From: Paenibacillus sp. FSL R7-0204
GTDB lineage: Bacteria; Bacillota; Bacilli; Paenibacillales; Paenibacillaceae
Direction of reading: 5' to 3'
Length of the DNA stretch: 64,000 nt
Assembly (NCBI RefSeq): GCF_038002225.1
Contig: NZ_JBBOCA010000001.1
Coordinates: 3,286,001 to 3,350,000 of the forward strand
In this document: piece after piece, positions 52,331 to 62,442 of the stretch
Layout of the letters: the number at the start of each line of letters is the position of its first letter
Position numbering within the stretch: the first letter of the stretch is position 1
Program-made: the position numbers and the translations under genes
Notes under the pieces: generated by a model
The model's input: the letters and a program-made list of their open reading frames with translations, nothing else
Databases searched by the model: none
What the model was told of the DNA's origin: nothing

Positions 52331-52600
52331 ATGAATGCGGAGTTTATTATCGGCCTGGCCGGCCAAGCCGTATATTTAGTGCTGGAGACCAGCGCCCCCA
52401 TGCTGATTCTTGGTCTGGTGGTAGGACTGATCGTCAGTATTTTTCAAGCCACAACCCAGATTCAGGAGCAGACCCTGGCGTTTGTTCCCAAAATCGTTGC
52501 CGTACTGCTTGCTTTACTGCTGTTCGGTCCGTGGATTATAACGAAACTGGTGGATTTCACCAGCCAAATTCTGGGCAGTCTCTATATGTATATCGGTTGA
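52331..52600 (+). CDS. fliQ: Flagellar export gate protein FliQ
   Basis: An 89-aa protein with two membrane helices. VGLIVSIFQATTQIQEQTLA is the diagnostic loop and helix. AAGAGGAGG lies before the ATG; fliR starts 4 nt after its stop. Confidence 0.96.
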   Translation: MNAEFIIGLAGQAVYLVLETSAPMLILGLVVGLIVSIFQATTQIQEQTLAFVPKIVAVLLALLLFGPWIITKLVDFTSQILGSLYMYIG

Positions 52601-52604
52601 GTCT

Positions 52605-53396
52605 ATGAATATAGAGACCCTGCTGCAAAGTTTTCCTGTCTTTCTGTTGATTTTTTGTCGAATTACCGCCTTTTTTGTTGTCGTTCCTGTCTTTTCGTCG
52701 CAAAGCGTGCCGACAACGTTCAAAATTGGTTTGTCTTTTTTTGTATCGATGGTCATCTTCAGCTCAGGCAGCATGAATATTACAGTTCCGCAGGATCTGG
52801 GGTTTATCCTCCTGATTATCAGGGAGGCATTAATCGGGCTGTTGCTTGGGTTTATCGCCTACCTGATGTTTATGACGATTCAGACTGCGGGCTCCTTTAT
52901 CGATATTCAGATCGGGTTCGGGATTGCGAACGTCATTGACCCGATGACCGGGGCCTCGGCGCCAATTATCGGGAACTTCAAGTATATGATTGCACTGCTG
53001 CTGTTCCTGAGCATGAATGGCCACCACTACCTGCTGGATGCTATCGTATACAGCTATAAATGGGTGCCGATAGATAATGATCTGTTCCTCAAAATGATCG
53101 GCGGAAGCTTGTCCGAGTTTCTGATCCGTACCTTTGCTCAATCCTTTATGCTGGCCTTTCAAATGTCGGCTCCGCTGGTCGCTGCACTGTTCCTGACAGA
53201 TGTAGGCCTGGCCTTCCTGGCGAGAACGGCTCCGCAATATAATGTGTTTGTCATCGGTGTTCCGCTCAAAATCATTATCGGTCTGGCGCTGCTTCTTATA
53301 CTGATGCCGGGTCTGGCTGCGCTGTTCCAGAATCTCTTCGAGATTATGTTCGAGTCCATGCACAACCTGCTTGGTCTCATTGGGAAGAGTCCTTAG
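52605..53396 (+). CDS. fliR: Flagellar export gate protein FliR
   Basis: A 263-aa, six-helix gate subunit. Markers are FPVFLLIFCRITAFFVVVPV, GFGIANVIDPMTGASAPIIG and the C-terminal FQNLFEIMFESM. Tightly spaced between fliQ and flhB. Confidence 0.96.
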   Translation: MNIETLLQSFPVFLLIFCRITAFFVVVPVFSSQSVPTTFKIGLSFFVSMVIFSSGSMNITVPQDLGFILLIIREALIGLLLGFIAYLMFMTIQTAGSFIDIQIGFGIANVIDPMTGASAPIIGNFKYMIALLLFLSMNGHHYLLDAIVYSYKWVPIDNDLFLKMIGGSLSEFLIRTFAQSFMLAFQMSAPLVAALFLTDVGLAFLARTAPQYNVFVIGVPLKIIIGLALLLILMPGLAALFQNLFEIMFESMHNLLGLIGKSP

Positions 53397-53418
53397 GCTA
53401 CGGTAAGGAGAGATTGTC

Positions 53419-54513
53419 TTGGCAAAACAGGCAAGATACAAACTGGACCTTCAGCTGTTCGGGGGGGACAAGACAGAGAAAGCCACTCCGAAGAAACGGC
53501 AGGATGCCCGCAAGAAGGGGCAGGTTGCAAAAAGTGCTGAAATGTCAGGTGCAGTGGTCCTCTTCTCGGCGCTGCTGTCACTGAGCGTCTTCGGCGGCTT
53601 CATGAAAGAACGGTTTATCAAGCTCTACACAGATGTGTTCCAGAACCGGATGATGCTTGAGGTAACACCGGAGAATATCTCCACGCTGTTCAACCAGTAC
53701 GGGCTGCAGATTCTCATTCTGCTCGCTCCGCTGCTGGGCATCACCTTCCTGCTCGCGCTCGTGGCTAACTTCGCTCAGGTAGGCTTCATGGCTTCAGGCG
53801 AAGGAATTACGCCTAAGTTCAGCAAGATTAACCCCATCAAAGGCTTCAAAAATATTTTTTCCATGCGTTCCGTAGTAGAGTTCCTCAAATCTATCTTCAA
53901 GCTCATCCTGATTGCCTATCTGGTCTACAGTACGCTTTGGGGACAGAAGGAGAGTTTTGCACGCCTCTCGCATGTCGATGCGGAAGGGGCATACGCCTTC
54001 GTTGCGAAGCTGACCATGAGCCTGGGCATCAAGATTGCAGCGGCTCTTTTTATAATGGCTGTACTGGACTATATCTATCAGAAATACGAGCATGAGAAGA
54101 GTCTCAAGATGTCCAAGCAGGACATTAAGGATGAGTACAAAAAGATGGAGGGCGACCCCATCATCAAAGGCAAGATCAGGGAACGTCAGCGCAGAATGGC
54201 GATGCAGCGGATGATGCAGGAGGTCCCCAAGGCCGATGTAATCATCACGAACCCGACCCACTTTGCAGTCGCCCTGAAGTATGACGGTTCCACAATGGAG
54301 GCTCCTCAGATTATAGCCAAGGGCCAGGATTATGTGGCACTCCGTATCAGGGAACTGGCCAAGGAGCATGGTGTTGTAACGATGGAGAATAAGCCGCTGG
54401 CACGGGCATTGTTCCAGAGAGCGGAGATCGGTGATGTAGTGCCGGCCGATCTGTTCCAGGCAGTTGCCGAAGTGCTGGCCTATGTATATAAGCTTAAAGG
54501 CAAGAGGAGATAA
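53419..54513 (+). CDS. flhB: Flagellar export switch protein FlhB
   Basis: A 364-aa protein with four membrane helices. The N-terminus has LDLQLFGGDKTEKATPKKRQ. The cytoplasmic autocleavage site NPTH is in ITNPTHFAVALKYDG, near residue 275. The segment after NPTH is mirrored by the stand-alone protein at 21907. TTG start with AAGGAGAG upstream. Confidence 0.97.
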   Translation: MAKQARYKLDLQLFGGDKTEKATPKKRQDARKKGQVAKSAEMSGAVVLFSALLSLSVFGGFMKERFIKLYTDVFQNRMMLEVTPENISTLFNQYGLQILILLAPLLGITFLLALVANFAQVGFMASGEGITPKFSKINPIKGFKNIFSMRSVVEFLKSIFKLILIAYLVYSTLWGQKESFARLSHVDAEGAYAFVAKLTMSLGIKIAAALFIMAVLDYIYQKYEHEKSLKMSKQDIKDEYKKMEGDPIIKGKIRERQRRMAMQRMMQEVPKADVIITNPTHFAVALKYDGSTMEAPQIIAKGQDYVALRIRELAKEHGVVTMENKPLARALFQRAEIGDVVPADLFQAVAEVLAYVYKLKGKRR

Positions 54514-54533
54514 GCCGGGGGAGGTTAAGGACA

Positions 54534-56567
54534 TTGAAAGCTAAAGATTTAACAGTTCTACTGGGCATTATCGGTATCGTGCTTATGATGATTCTGCCCA
54601 TCCCTGTCTGGCTTTTGGATGTACTGTTAATTATCAATATCTCGATAGCCCTGACCATTATATTGGTCGCAATGAATACCAGAGATCCGCTGCAGTTCTC
54701 AATATTTCCTTCACTGCTCCTGATCACAACGCTGTTCCGCTTAGCGCTTAACCTGTCAACAACTAAGCTGATTCTGGCTGATGGCCATGCCGGGGAGGTC
54801 GTAGCGACCTTCGGAAGCTGGATTGCCAGGGGACAGATCGCTATCGGGTTCATTGTCTTCCTGATCCTGGTTGTGGTTCAGTTCATTGTTATCACCAAGG
54901 GTTCGGAGCGCGTGGCCGAGGTAGGCGCCCGCTTCACACTGGATGCAATGCCCGGTAAGCAGATGAGTATTGACGCGGATCTGAACGCGGGGATGATCAA
55001 TGAGCAGCAGGCACGGGAACGCCGCCGTAATGTTGAACGCGAGGCGGATTTCTTCGGAGCCATGGATGGTGCGAGTAAGTTCGTTAAAGGGGACGCCATT
55101 GCCAGTATTATCATCCTCATTATCAACCTGATCGGCGGCTTCATTATTGGTATGACTGTTCACGGCATGTCGTTCCAGACAGCGCTCTCGACCTACTCTG
55201 TCCTGACCATCGGTGACGGTCTGGTCAGCCAGATTCCGGCCTTGCTGATCTCCACGGCTTCCGGTCTGATCGTTACCCGGGCGGCTTCAGAGGGCAATCT
55301 TGCCGAGGATCTCACGGGACAATTGCTTTCCTATCCGAAACTTCTATACATAGTGGCTGCGACCATAGCGTTTCTGGGGTTCTTTACCCCGATTACGATT
55401 ATGTCCACGCTTCCTTTGGCGGGGCTGATGGCTTACGCGGCTTACAGTATGGGACAGAAGGCCAGCAGGCAGCAGATTGCCGATGAACAACTGGTCGAGG
55501 AGAAGCAGATCGAAGAGGTACGAAGTCCCGAAAGTGTTATCAATCTGCTTACGGTGGACCCGATCGAATTCGAATTTGGTTATGGCCTGATTCCTTTGGC
55601 GGATACGGGGCAGGGCGGCGATCTGCTCGACCGTATCATCATGATTCGACGGCAATGTGCGCTGGAGATGGGTCTTGTCGTGCCGGTTATTCGCATACGC
55701 GACAATATTCAACTAAAACCGAATGAATATGTCATCAAAATTAAAGGAAATAACGTTGGCGGCGGTGAATTATTACTTAATCACTATCTCGCCATGAGCC
55801 CCGGTTATGATGACGAGTCGATTAGCGGGATTGAGACTATTGAACCATCCTTCGGGCTGCCTGCCCTATGGATCGATGAGTCGGTGAAGGAGCGGGCTGA
55901 GTTATCCGGTTATACCGTGGTTGACCCGCCTTCCGTTGTAGCCACGCATCTGACCGAGCTGATCAAACGGTATGGACACGAATTGCTGGGCCGTCAGGAG
56001 ACGAAGCAGCTGGTCGACAATCTCAGGGAGAATTACCCTGTGCTGGTGGATGAGCTGATTCCTTCCATTCTTGCTGTCGGGGATGTTCAGAAGGTGCTGG
56101 GCAAGCTGCTGCGGGAGAAAATATCGATCCGCGATCTCGTCACCATCTTCGAGACGCTTGCCGATTACGGCACGTATACCAAGGACCCAGATATTCTGAC
56201 TGAATATGTGCGGCAATCCCTCTCCAGACAGATTACCCAGCAGTTCTCTCAGACGGGGGAGACCCTTCGTGTCATTACAGTAGGTCCCGGGCTTGAGAAA
56301 AAGATTTCCGAGAGCGTGCAGCAGACCGAGCAGGGCAGCTACTTGGCGCTCGATCCGGTATCTACCCAAACCGTCTATCAGCGGCTCACGGAGCAGATCA
56401 ACCGTCTCCTGCAATCCGGCCAGCAGCCCATTGTACTGACCTCTCCAACGATTCGCATGTATCTGCGCCAGGTTATTGAGCGGACCATGCAGGATATCCC
56501 GGTGCTGTCCTACAGCGAGCTGGAGCCAAACATTGAAATTCAAAGCGTCGGGGTGGTGAACTTATGA
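54534..56567 (+). CDS. flhA: Flagellar export gate protein FlhA
   Basis: A 677-aa nonameric export ring. Eight membrane helices occupy residues 1-310, with the FHIPEP signature region STTKLILADGHAGEVVATFG and the cytoplasmic loop RFTLDAMPGKQMSIDADL. The C-terminal half is the docking platform for chaperone-substrate complexes. TTG start with GGGGAGG upstream. Overlaps flhF by 4 nt. Confidence 0.97.
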   Translation: MKAKDLTVLLGIIGIVLMMILPIPVWLLDVLLIINISIALTIILVAMNTRDPLQFSIFPSLLLITTLFRLALNLSTTKLILADGHAGEVVATFGSWIARGQIAIGFIVFLILVVVQFIVITKGSERVAEVGARFTLDAMPGKQMSIDADLNAGMINEQQARERRRNVEREADFFGAMDGASKFVKGDAIASIIILIINLIGGFIIGMTVHGMSFQTALSTYSVLTIGDGLVSQIPALLISTASGLIVTRAASEGNLAEDLTGQLLSYPKLLYIVAATIAFLGFFTPITIMSTLPLAGLMAYAAYSMGQKASRQQIADEQLVEEKQIEEVRSPESVINLLTVDPIEFEFGYGLIPLADTGQGGDLLDRIIMIRRQCALEMGLVVPVIRIRDNIQLKPNEYVIKIKGNNVGGGELLLNHYLAMSPGYDDESISGIETIEPSFGLPALWIDESVKERAELSGYTVVDPPSVVATHLTELIKRYGHELLGRQETKQLVDNLRENYPVLVDELIPSILAVGDVQKVLGKLLREKISIRDLVTIFETLADYGTYTKDPDILTEYVRQSLSRQITQQFSQTGETLRVITVGPGLEKKISESVQQTEQGSYLALDPVSTQTVYQRLTEQINRLLQSGQQPIVLTSPTIRMYLRQVIERTMQDIPVLSYSELEPNIEIQSVGVVNL

Positions 56568-57982
56568 GAGTGAAGCGTTATGTGGTCGATACGATGCCTG
56601 ACGCCATGCATTCGATCCGCAGCGAGCTTGGAAGCGATGCCGTTATTTTAAGCACCAAAGAAATAAAGGTTGGCGGATTCATGGGCATGTTCACAAAAAA
56701 GAAGATCGAGGTTGTAGCTGCTGTGGAGAACGGTGCAAAGGCGGCTGCGCAGGAGCAGGTTCCTGCACCGCCGATGAACGTACCGCGAAATGCAGTGCCA
56801 GTGGCCTATCAGAAGGCTGCCTCAGCCGCTGCTGCTCCTCTCCCGCCGCCTGTGACGGTAAGGGAGGCGGCAGCAGCCAAGTCGTTTGCCGAGATTGCCG
56901 CAGCACTGGCTGATCCGCTGGAGCAGGGCGGAGGTGTCGCAGTGATGCCGCCTTTAGCCAAGACTGAGCTGCCGGATATCCGCACTGAGGATATTGCAGC
57001 AGGCCAGCCGTCTGTACCGCAGCCGGAGGAGAGCCGGAAGAAGCTTGCAGCCATCTATGAATCGCTTCAGGCAGAACAGCCTGAACCTGAGAGTGCCGCT
57101 GCCACTGAGAGTGATGTCCTGCGGGAGATCCGGGATATGAAGCAATGGATGGAACGTATCGCCCGTTATTCCTCAGGGGCTGCCGAGCTGCCTGATGCGC
57201 TGGAATCCCTACGTAGCCGCCTGATTGACCAGGAGACTGACGCTGTTCTTGTAGAGGAATGGATCGGTTATGTTCTGGAGCGTTACCGTGAGGAAGGAAG
57301 CAACTGGGAGCCGGAGCAATTCGAGGCTGTGCTCAGAGAGCAGATTGACGGTTTTCTGGCGGGACGCATTGCCGGCGGTATTGCCCCGGATACGCAGATT
57401 GTATATATTGCCGGGCCAACAGGGGTCGGCAAGACGACAACGATCGCCAAGCTGGCAGCGGAGCAGCTGTTCAAGCAAGGCCGCAAGGTTGGGCTGATTA
57501 CCTCGGATACTTACCGGATATCGGCCGTTGAACAGCTTAGAACCTACGCCTCCATTCTTAACATGCCGCTGGAGGTTGTGCAATCACCGGGTGATCTGCA
57601 GCGGGCGATGTTCCGGCTGGAGAGCTGTGATCTGGTGTTAATGGATACTGCCGGCAGGAATTACCGCAATGAAATCCTGGTGGCTGAACTGCAGAGCCTG
57701 CTGGCCAAGGAGCTTAAGAGCGAGACCCTGCTGGTGCTGAGCCTGACCTCGAAGAGCCGTGATATGAAAAAGATTGCGGAGCACTTCGGCAGATACCAGC
57801 TGGATAAGGTTGTATTCACGAAGCTTGATGAAACCGGGAGCTACGGCCCGCTGTTCAATGTCCTGAATGATTATCCACTGAAGCTCTCTTATATTACCAA
57901 CGGACAAAATGTCCCGGATGATCTTCTTATGGCCACAGGAGAGCAGATTGGCGGCATGCTGCTGGGAACAGGGGGCGGGTGA
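56564..57982 (+). CDS. flhF: Flagellar placement SRP-like GTPase FlhF
   Basis: A 472-aa SIMIBI GTPase that directs flagellar position. The N-terminal B domain starts MRVKRYVVDTMPDAMHSIRS. An Ala/Pro-rich linker occupies residues about 65-190, and the NG domain carries [34 protein letters not shown] and TKLDETGSYG. The linker is longer than in B. subtilis FlhF (366 aa). Stop overlaps the flhG start by 1 nt (TGATG). Confidence 0.97.
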   Translation: MRVKRYVVDTMPDAMHSIRSELGSDAVILSTKEIKVGGFMGMFTKKKIEVVAAVENGAKAAAQEQVPAPPMNVPRNAVPVAYQKAASAAAAPLPPPVTVREAAAAKSFAEIAAALADPLEQGGGVAVMPPLAKTELPDIRTEDIAAGQPSVPQPEESRKKLAAIYESLQAEQPEPESAAATESDVLREIRDMKQWMERIARYSSGAAELPDALESLRSRLIDQETDAVLVEEWIGYVLERYREEGSNWEPEQFEAVLREQIDGFLAGRIAGGIAPDTQIVYIAGPTGVGKTTTIAKLAAEQLFKQGRKVGLITSDTYRISAVEQLRTYASILNMPLEVVQSPGDLQRAMFRLESCDLVLMDTAGRNYRNEILVAELQSLLAKELKSETLLVLSLTSKSRDMKKIAEHFGRYQLDKVVFTKLDETGSYGPLFNVLNDYPLKLSYITNGQNVPDDLLMATGEQIGGMLLGTGGG

Positions 57983-58860
57983 TGGACCAGGCGCAGGCAT
58001 TAAGACGGCTGGTCTCCAGCCAGGATACGAGGCAGGCTTCCGGAAGCGGTGCCTCTGCCCGGATCATCACGGTATGCAGCGGGAAGGGGGGAGTGGGGAA
58101 GTCGAATTTCACTCTTAACTTCGCGCTTGCACTTAAGGCCATGGGACGGAGGGTTCTTCTGTTCGATGCTGATATCGGCATGGCCAATATTGATGTCCTT
58201 ATGGGTGTCTCATCCAGATACAACCTGTACCACCTGCTCAAGCGGGAAGCAGATATCGGACAGATCATTCAGCTTGGACCGCATGAGTTGCCCTTCATTG
58301 CAGGGGGCTCCGGGATGGACGAGCTGTTCACTCTCTCCGAGGCAGATCTGAACTACTTTACCACACAGATTGCAAGCATTGCTGATACCATGGATTTTAT
58401 CCTGTTCGACACAGGGGCGGGGCTGTCCAAGGAAACGATGAAATTCATCACTTCTGCCGACGACTGCCTGGTGGTGACCACGCCTGAGCCTACCGCAATT
58501 ACAGATGCGTATGCGCTGATGAAGGTTGTTCATAATACGCATCCGGAGGTCTCGTTCAGGCTGATTGTCAATCAGGCAGGGGATGAACGGGAGGCACGGG
58601 CCACCAGTGACAAAATCCGGATGGCGGCCAGCCGGTTCCTGCAGCTTGAGCTTCCCTTCCTCGGCTACATCAGCAGCGATCCGCATGTAGTACAGGCTGT
58701 TAAGAAACAAATTCCATTCTCAGTGGCTTTTCCGAACAGTATTGCAGCCAGGGATGTGCAGAGGCTTGCGCAGAGCTATCTGGCTGTGGATTCAGTAGAA
58801 ACCGCTAAAGTACAAGGCATCAAGGGATTCATCAGCAAGTGGTTGAAACGAAACAGATAA
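57982..58860 (+). CDS. flhG: Flagellum number regulator FlhG (YlxH), MinD-like ATPase
   Basis: A 292-aa ParA/MinD-type ATPase. The deviant Walker A is GKGGVGKSNFTLNFALAL, and FDADIGMANIDVLMG and FDTGAGLSKETM follow. The N-terminal DQAQALRRLV stimulates FlhF GTPase in relatives, and a C-terminal amphipathic helix (FISKWLKRNR) binds membrane. ATG 57982 is used; GTG 57979 is possible. Confidence 0.96.
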   Translation: MDQAQALRRLVSSQDTRQASGSGASARIITVCSGKGGVGKSNFTLNFALALKAMGRRVLLFDADIGMANIDVLMGVSSRYNLYHLLKREADIGQIIQLGPHELPFIAGGSGMDELFTLSEADLNYFTTQIASIADTMDFILFDTGAGLSKETMKFITSADDCLVVTTPEPTAITDAYALMKVVHNTHPEVSFRLIVNQAGDEREARATSDKIRMAASRFLQLELPFLGYISSDPHVVQAVKKQIPFSVAFPNSIAARDVQRLAQSYLAVDSVETAKVQGIKGFISKWLKRNR

Positions 58861-58895
58861 TTGTTCTGAATTTGAGGGACAGAGGTGGAAAAGCT

Positions 58896-60290
58896 ATGAG
58901 GCCATATAAAGTTCTGGTTGTTGATGATTCTGCATTCATGCGCAAGATCATTTCCGATTTAATAGAGAATGATGCCGATTTTCAAGTCACAGCGACAGCT
59001 GCCAACGGACGCGAGGCGATTGAGAAGGTTAACGAGCTTCGTCCGGATCTCGTGACCATGGATGTGGAGATGCCTGAGATGAATGGCCTGGAGGCGCTCA
59101 AAAGTATCATGTCCCAGCATCCGCTCCCGGTAATTATGCTGTCCGGCATCAATGAAGAGGGTATGAAGGAGACGATTCTGGCCTTGGAGTGGGGGGCTTT
59201 CGATTTCATCCGAAAGCCGTCCATTTCAAACTCCCAGGATATCATCGCTGTCGGAGAATCCCTCCGGGAGCAGATGAAGGAGGCGATGATGGCGCGCGAG
59301 CGGCGTGAAGCCCGCGCTTCCGCTGTCAAATCGCCTGAGCCCTCTCCTCCCGCTGCTGAACCGCCTGCTCCGCGGGCTGTTGTGGAACCGGTAAGACGGA
59401 AGCTGGAGCCGTCCAAGAAGGAAGCGGATAAGGCGCCGCTTCAGGGCACGGAGAAGCCGAGGGTCAAGGCGCCGTTTGAACCGCCCGCTGACAAACGGAA
59501 GCCGGAAGTCCGCACTGAGCCGCCCACTGCGAAGCGGGGAATCAAGCCTGCACCTGAAGTACCCAAACCACCGGCTCCTGAAAGGTTCAAAGGCCGCTCC
59601 CAGGAGGCGCAGGGTGCTGGATGGGCCGGACAACGGGCGGCTTCTGAAATTGCCGCAGGCTCATTCGTGGAACCTCCTGCAGCAACCGGAGGCCAGGCAA
59701 GCGGAAGCCGGGGCGTGCGCAAGCTGGTTGCTGTAGGCTGCTCAACCGGAGGTCCGAGAGCGCTGAAGGCATTCCTGGAGAACATCCCCGGTGACTTCCC
59801 GGCGCCGATTGTCATTGTCCAGCATATGCCGCCTAACTTCACCAAATCGCTGGCCCAGCGCCTGAATACCTTCAGCGCGCTGGAGGTCGCGGAAGCGGAG
59901 CACGGCATGGTTCTCAGGCAGGGTGCGGCGTATATAGCCCCCGGGGGCTATCACCTGACAGTAGTTCCTGCGCCTGGCGGCCAATACATGATAGAGCTTA
60001 CTAAGGAAGAGGTCCGCAATGGACATCGTCCTTCTGTAGATACACTGTTTGAATCGGTGTTGCAGCTTACCTCGCTGGAACGTCATGCCGTCATTATGAC
60101 GGGGATGGGCAGCGACGGAGCCCGGATGATGAAAGCACTCTATGATTCGGGGGTGACATCAACCTTTGCAGAGAGTGAAGAAACCTGTGTGGTTTACGGA
60201 ATGCCGAGGTCTGCAGTAGAGTTGAAGTGTGTAAGACATATCCTGCCTTTGCAAGAAATTGCTCCAAGGCTGGTACAAGCCGTTAAATAA
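58896..60290 (+). CDS. cheB: Chemotaxis protein-glutamate methylesterase CheB
   Basis: A 464-aa enzyme demethylating chemoreceptors. The receiver domain has VLVVDDSAFMRKII and LVTMDVEMPEMNGLEAL. The catalytic domain carries the triad in GCSTGGPRALKAF, VQHMPPNF and MTGMGSDGARMM. The interdomain linker (residues about 135-270) is very long, Pro/Lys/Glu-rich and contains SH3-ligand-like repeats; B. subtilis CheB is about 357 aa. ATG 58896 with AGAGGTGG upstream. Confidence 0.96.
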   Translation: MRPYKVLVVDDSAFMRKIISDLIENDADFQVTATAANGREAIEKVNELRPDLVTMDVEMPEMNGLEALKSIMSQHPLPVIMLSGINEEGMKETILALEWGAFDFIRKPSISNSQDIIAVGESLREQMKEAMMARERREARASAVKSPEPSPPAAEPPAPRAVVEPVRRKLEPSKKEADKAPLQGTEKPRVKAPFEPPADKRKPEVRTEPPTAKRGIKPAPEVPKPPAPERFKGRSQEAQGAGWAGQRAASEIAAGSFVEPPAATGGQASGSRGVRKLVAVGCSTGGPRALKAFLENIPGDFPAPIVIVQHMPPNFTKSLAQRLNTFSALEVAEAEHGMVLRQGAAYIAPGGYHLTVVPAPGGQYMIELTKEEVRNGHRPSVDTLFESVLQLTSLERHAVIMTGMGSDGARMMKALYDSGVTSTFAESEETCVVYGMPRSAVELKCVRHILPLQEIAPRLVQAVK

Positions 60291-60324
60291 TGGAATAGCG
60301 AATTCGAAGGGGAGGTACCCGCTC

Positions 60325-62415
60325 ATGGACATGAACCAATACTTATCCATGTTTATTGATGAGTCAAATGATCATCTGCAGTCTTTGAACGAGAGCATGA
60401 TGGGGCTGGAAGCGAATCCGGAGGATCTGAGTATTGTTCAGGTGATTTTCCGCTCCGCCCATACCTTGAAAGGTATGGCGGCTACAATGGGTTTTGAAGA
60501 TTTGGCTTCGCTTACGCACCAAATGGAGAATGTGCTCGATCTGGTGCGCAATAACAAACTGCGGATGCAAGACTTCATTTTTGATACCCTGTTCAAAAGT
60601 ATTGACGCTCTGGAATCCATGGTGGAGGATATTACCGGCGGGGGAGCGGGCAAGGCCGATGTAACAGCCATTGTCTCGTCCCTGCAGGCCATCGTACGCG
60701 GAGAGGTTCCCTCTGCCGGCAATGCTTCTGCTGAAGTCACTGCTGCTGCGTCCGGCAATGCCAGTGCGGCCCAGGTGTTCCTGGATGAATTCCAGTACTC
60801 TGTGCTGGAGCAATCCCTTCAGGAAGGTCATCAGGTGCTGTATGTGGATGTGGCGATCCGCAAGGACTGTCAGCTCAAAGCCGTACGTGCCTACATGGTC
60901 TTCGACCTTCTGGAGCGTTCAGGAGAAGTCGTGAAATCCTTCCCTTCGGTTCAGGACATAGAGCAGGAGAAATTCGATTACGGATTCTCCCTCTACTACA
61001 TAACCCAAAAGGATGCAAGTGAAATTCAGAAGATGATTCTGAATCTGTCGGAGATTGAAGCAGTTACCGCTGTGGCGCTTGATCAGGAGTCACTTCGCCA
61101 AATGGGACAAGATACTGCAGCAGCTACCGCCGAAGCGCCCGCTCCGGCTCCGGTGCAGGAGACTTCTCCCGCAGGTGCCGGTAATGCTTCCCCTGCGGCT
61201 TCTCTGCATTCCAAGGAAGAGAACGGCAAAGCTGCCCCGGCCCGGGCAGGAGTAGCGCCGTCGCCTTCCCGGACCATCCGTGTTGATATTGAGCGGCTGG
61301 ATGTGCTGATGAATCTGTTCAGTGAGCTGCTGATTGACCGTGTCCGGCTGGAGCAGTTGGCCTCAGAGGTGCAGAACGGTGATCTTACCGAAACGGTCGA
61401 GCATATGGGCCGGGTGAGCGGAGATTTGCAAAATATAGTCATGAAGCTCCGTATGGTTCCGGTAGATACCGTATTTAACCGGTTCCCGCGGATGATCCGT
61501 GATCTGGCGAAATCGCTGGACAAGAAGGTGGATTTAATCATCACAGGAGCCGATACGGAGCTCGACCGTACGGTGATTGATGAGATTGGCGATCCGCTGG
61601 TGCATCTGCTGCGCAATGCGGTTGACCACGGGATAGAATCTATTGCAGACCGGATTGCGGCTGGGAAGCCGGAGACCGGGACCGTCCAGCTCCGGGCCTT
61701 CCATAGCGGCAATCATGTGTTCATCGAGATTGAAGAGGATGGCAAGGGCATCTATCCGAAGAATGTCTTAGCCTCTGCTGTCAAAAAGGGTGTGATTACC
61801 CAAGAGCAGGCGGGCACGATGACAAATGACGAAGCGTACCAGTTGCTCTTTGCGCCTGGATTCAGTACAGCTGAGGTCATCTCTGACGTATCGGGTCGGG
61901 GCGTGGGTCTCGATGTGGTCAAATCCAAAATCTCTTCCCTGGGCGGCAATGTCACCATCTATTCAACACCGGGCAAAGGTACGAATTTCTCCGTTCAGCT
62001 TCCGCTGACCCTGTCGATCATTGCAGCGATGCTGGTGCGGCTTGGCTCAGAGAAATATGCCATTCCGCTCTCTTCCATCGTAGAGACAGGAATTGTGAAG
62101 CAATCCCAGATCCGCACCATTCACGGCAACCGGATGCTGGAGTTCCGGGGAAGCCATATTCCGCTGGTCTCCTTGAGCAAGATCTTCTCCATTCCCGACT
62201 ACGATGAAAGCACGGAAGAGGAGACGGAGATTGTTGTTGTCCGCAAAGGAGAACGGCTGGTTGCCTTGGCTGTGCAGGACTTCATTGGCCAGAACGAAAT
62301 CGTAATCAAGAACCTCGGCAAGTATCTCCCAGAGGTGCAGGGAATTTCAGGAGCCACAATTCTTGGAGACGGACAGGTAGCGCTTATTATCGATCCGAAT
62401 GCTTTTATCAAATAA
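60325..62415 (+). CDS. cheA: Chemotaxis histidine kinase CheA
   Basis: A 696-aa kinase. The P1 domain carries phospho-acceptor His46 in FRSAHTLKGMAATMGF. The P2 CheY/CheB-binding domain is at about 155-265, then an Ala/Pro linker. P3 dimerisation begins RIDVERLDVLMNLFSEL-like (RVDIERLDVLMNLFSELLID, about 336-355). P4 ATPase has LLRNAVDHGIES and DVSGRGVGLDVVKSKI. The P5 CheW-like domain is at the C-terminus. ATG 60325 has GGGGAGG upstream. Confidence 0.97.
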   Translation: MDMNQYLSMFIDESNDHLQSLNESMMGLEANPEDLSIVQVIFRSAHTLKGMAATMGFEDLASLTHQMENVLDLVRNNKLRMQDFIFDTLFKSIDALESMVEDITGGGAGKADVTAIVSSLQAIVRGEVPSAGNASAEVTAAASGNASAAQVFLDEFQYSVLEQSLQEGHQVLYVDVAIRKDCQLKAVRAYMVFDLLERSGEVVKSFPSVQDIEQEKFDYGFSLYYITQKDASEIQKMILNLSEIEAVTAVALDQESLRQMGQDTAAATAEAPAPAPVQETSPAGAGNASPAASLHSKEENGKAAPARAGVAPSPSRTIRVDIERLDVLMNLFSELLIDRVRLEQLASEVQNGDLTETVEHMGRVSGDLQNIVMKLRMVPVDTVFNRFPRMIRDLAKSLDKKVDLIITGADTELDRTVIDEIGDPLVHLLRNAVDHGIESIADRIAAGKPETGTVQLRAFHSGNHVFIEIEEDGKGIYPKNVLASAVKKGVITQEQAGTMTNDEAYQLLFAPGFSTAEVISDVSGRGVGLDVVKSKISSLGGNVTIYSTPGKGTNFSVQLPLTLSIIAAMLVRLGSEKYAIPLSSIVETGIVKQSQIRTIHGNRMLEFRGSHIPLVSLSKIFSIPDYDESTEEETEIVVVRKGERLVALAVQDFIGQNEIVIKNLGKYLPEVQGISGATILGDGQVALIIDPNAFIK

Positions 62416-62442
62416 TCAGGTTAGAACAGGGAGGGTCATTCC

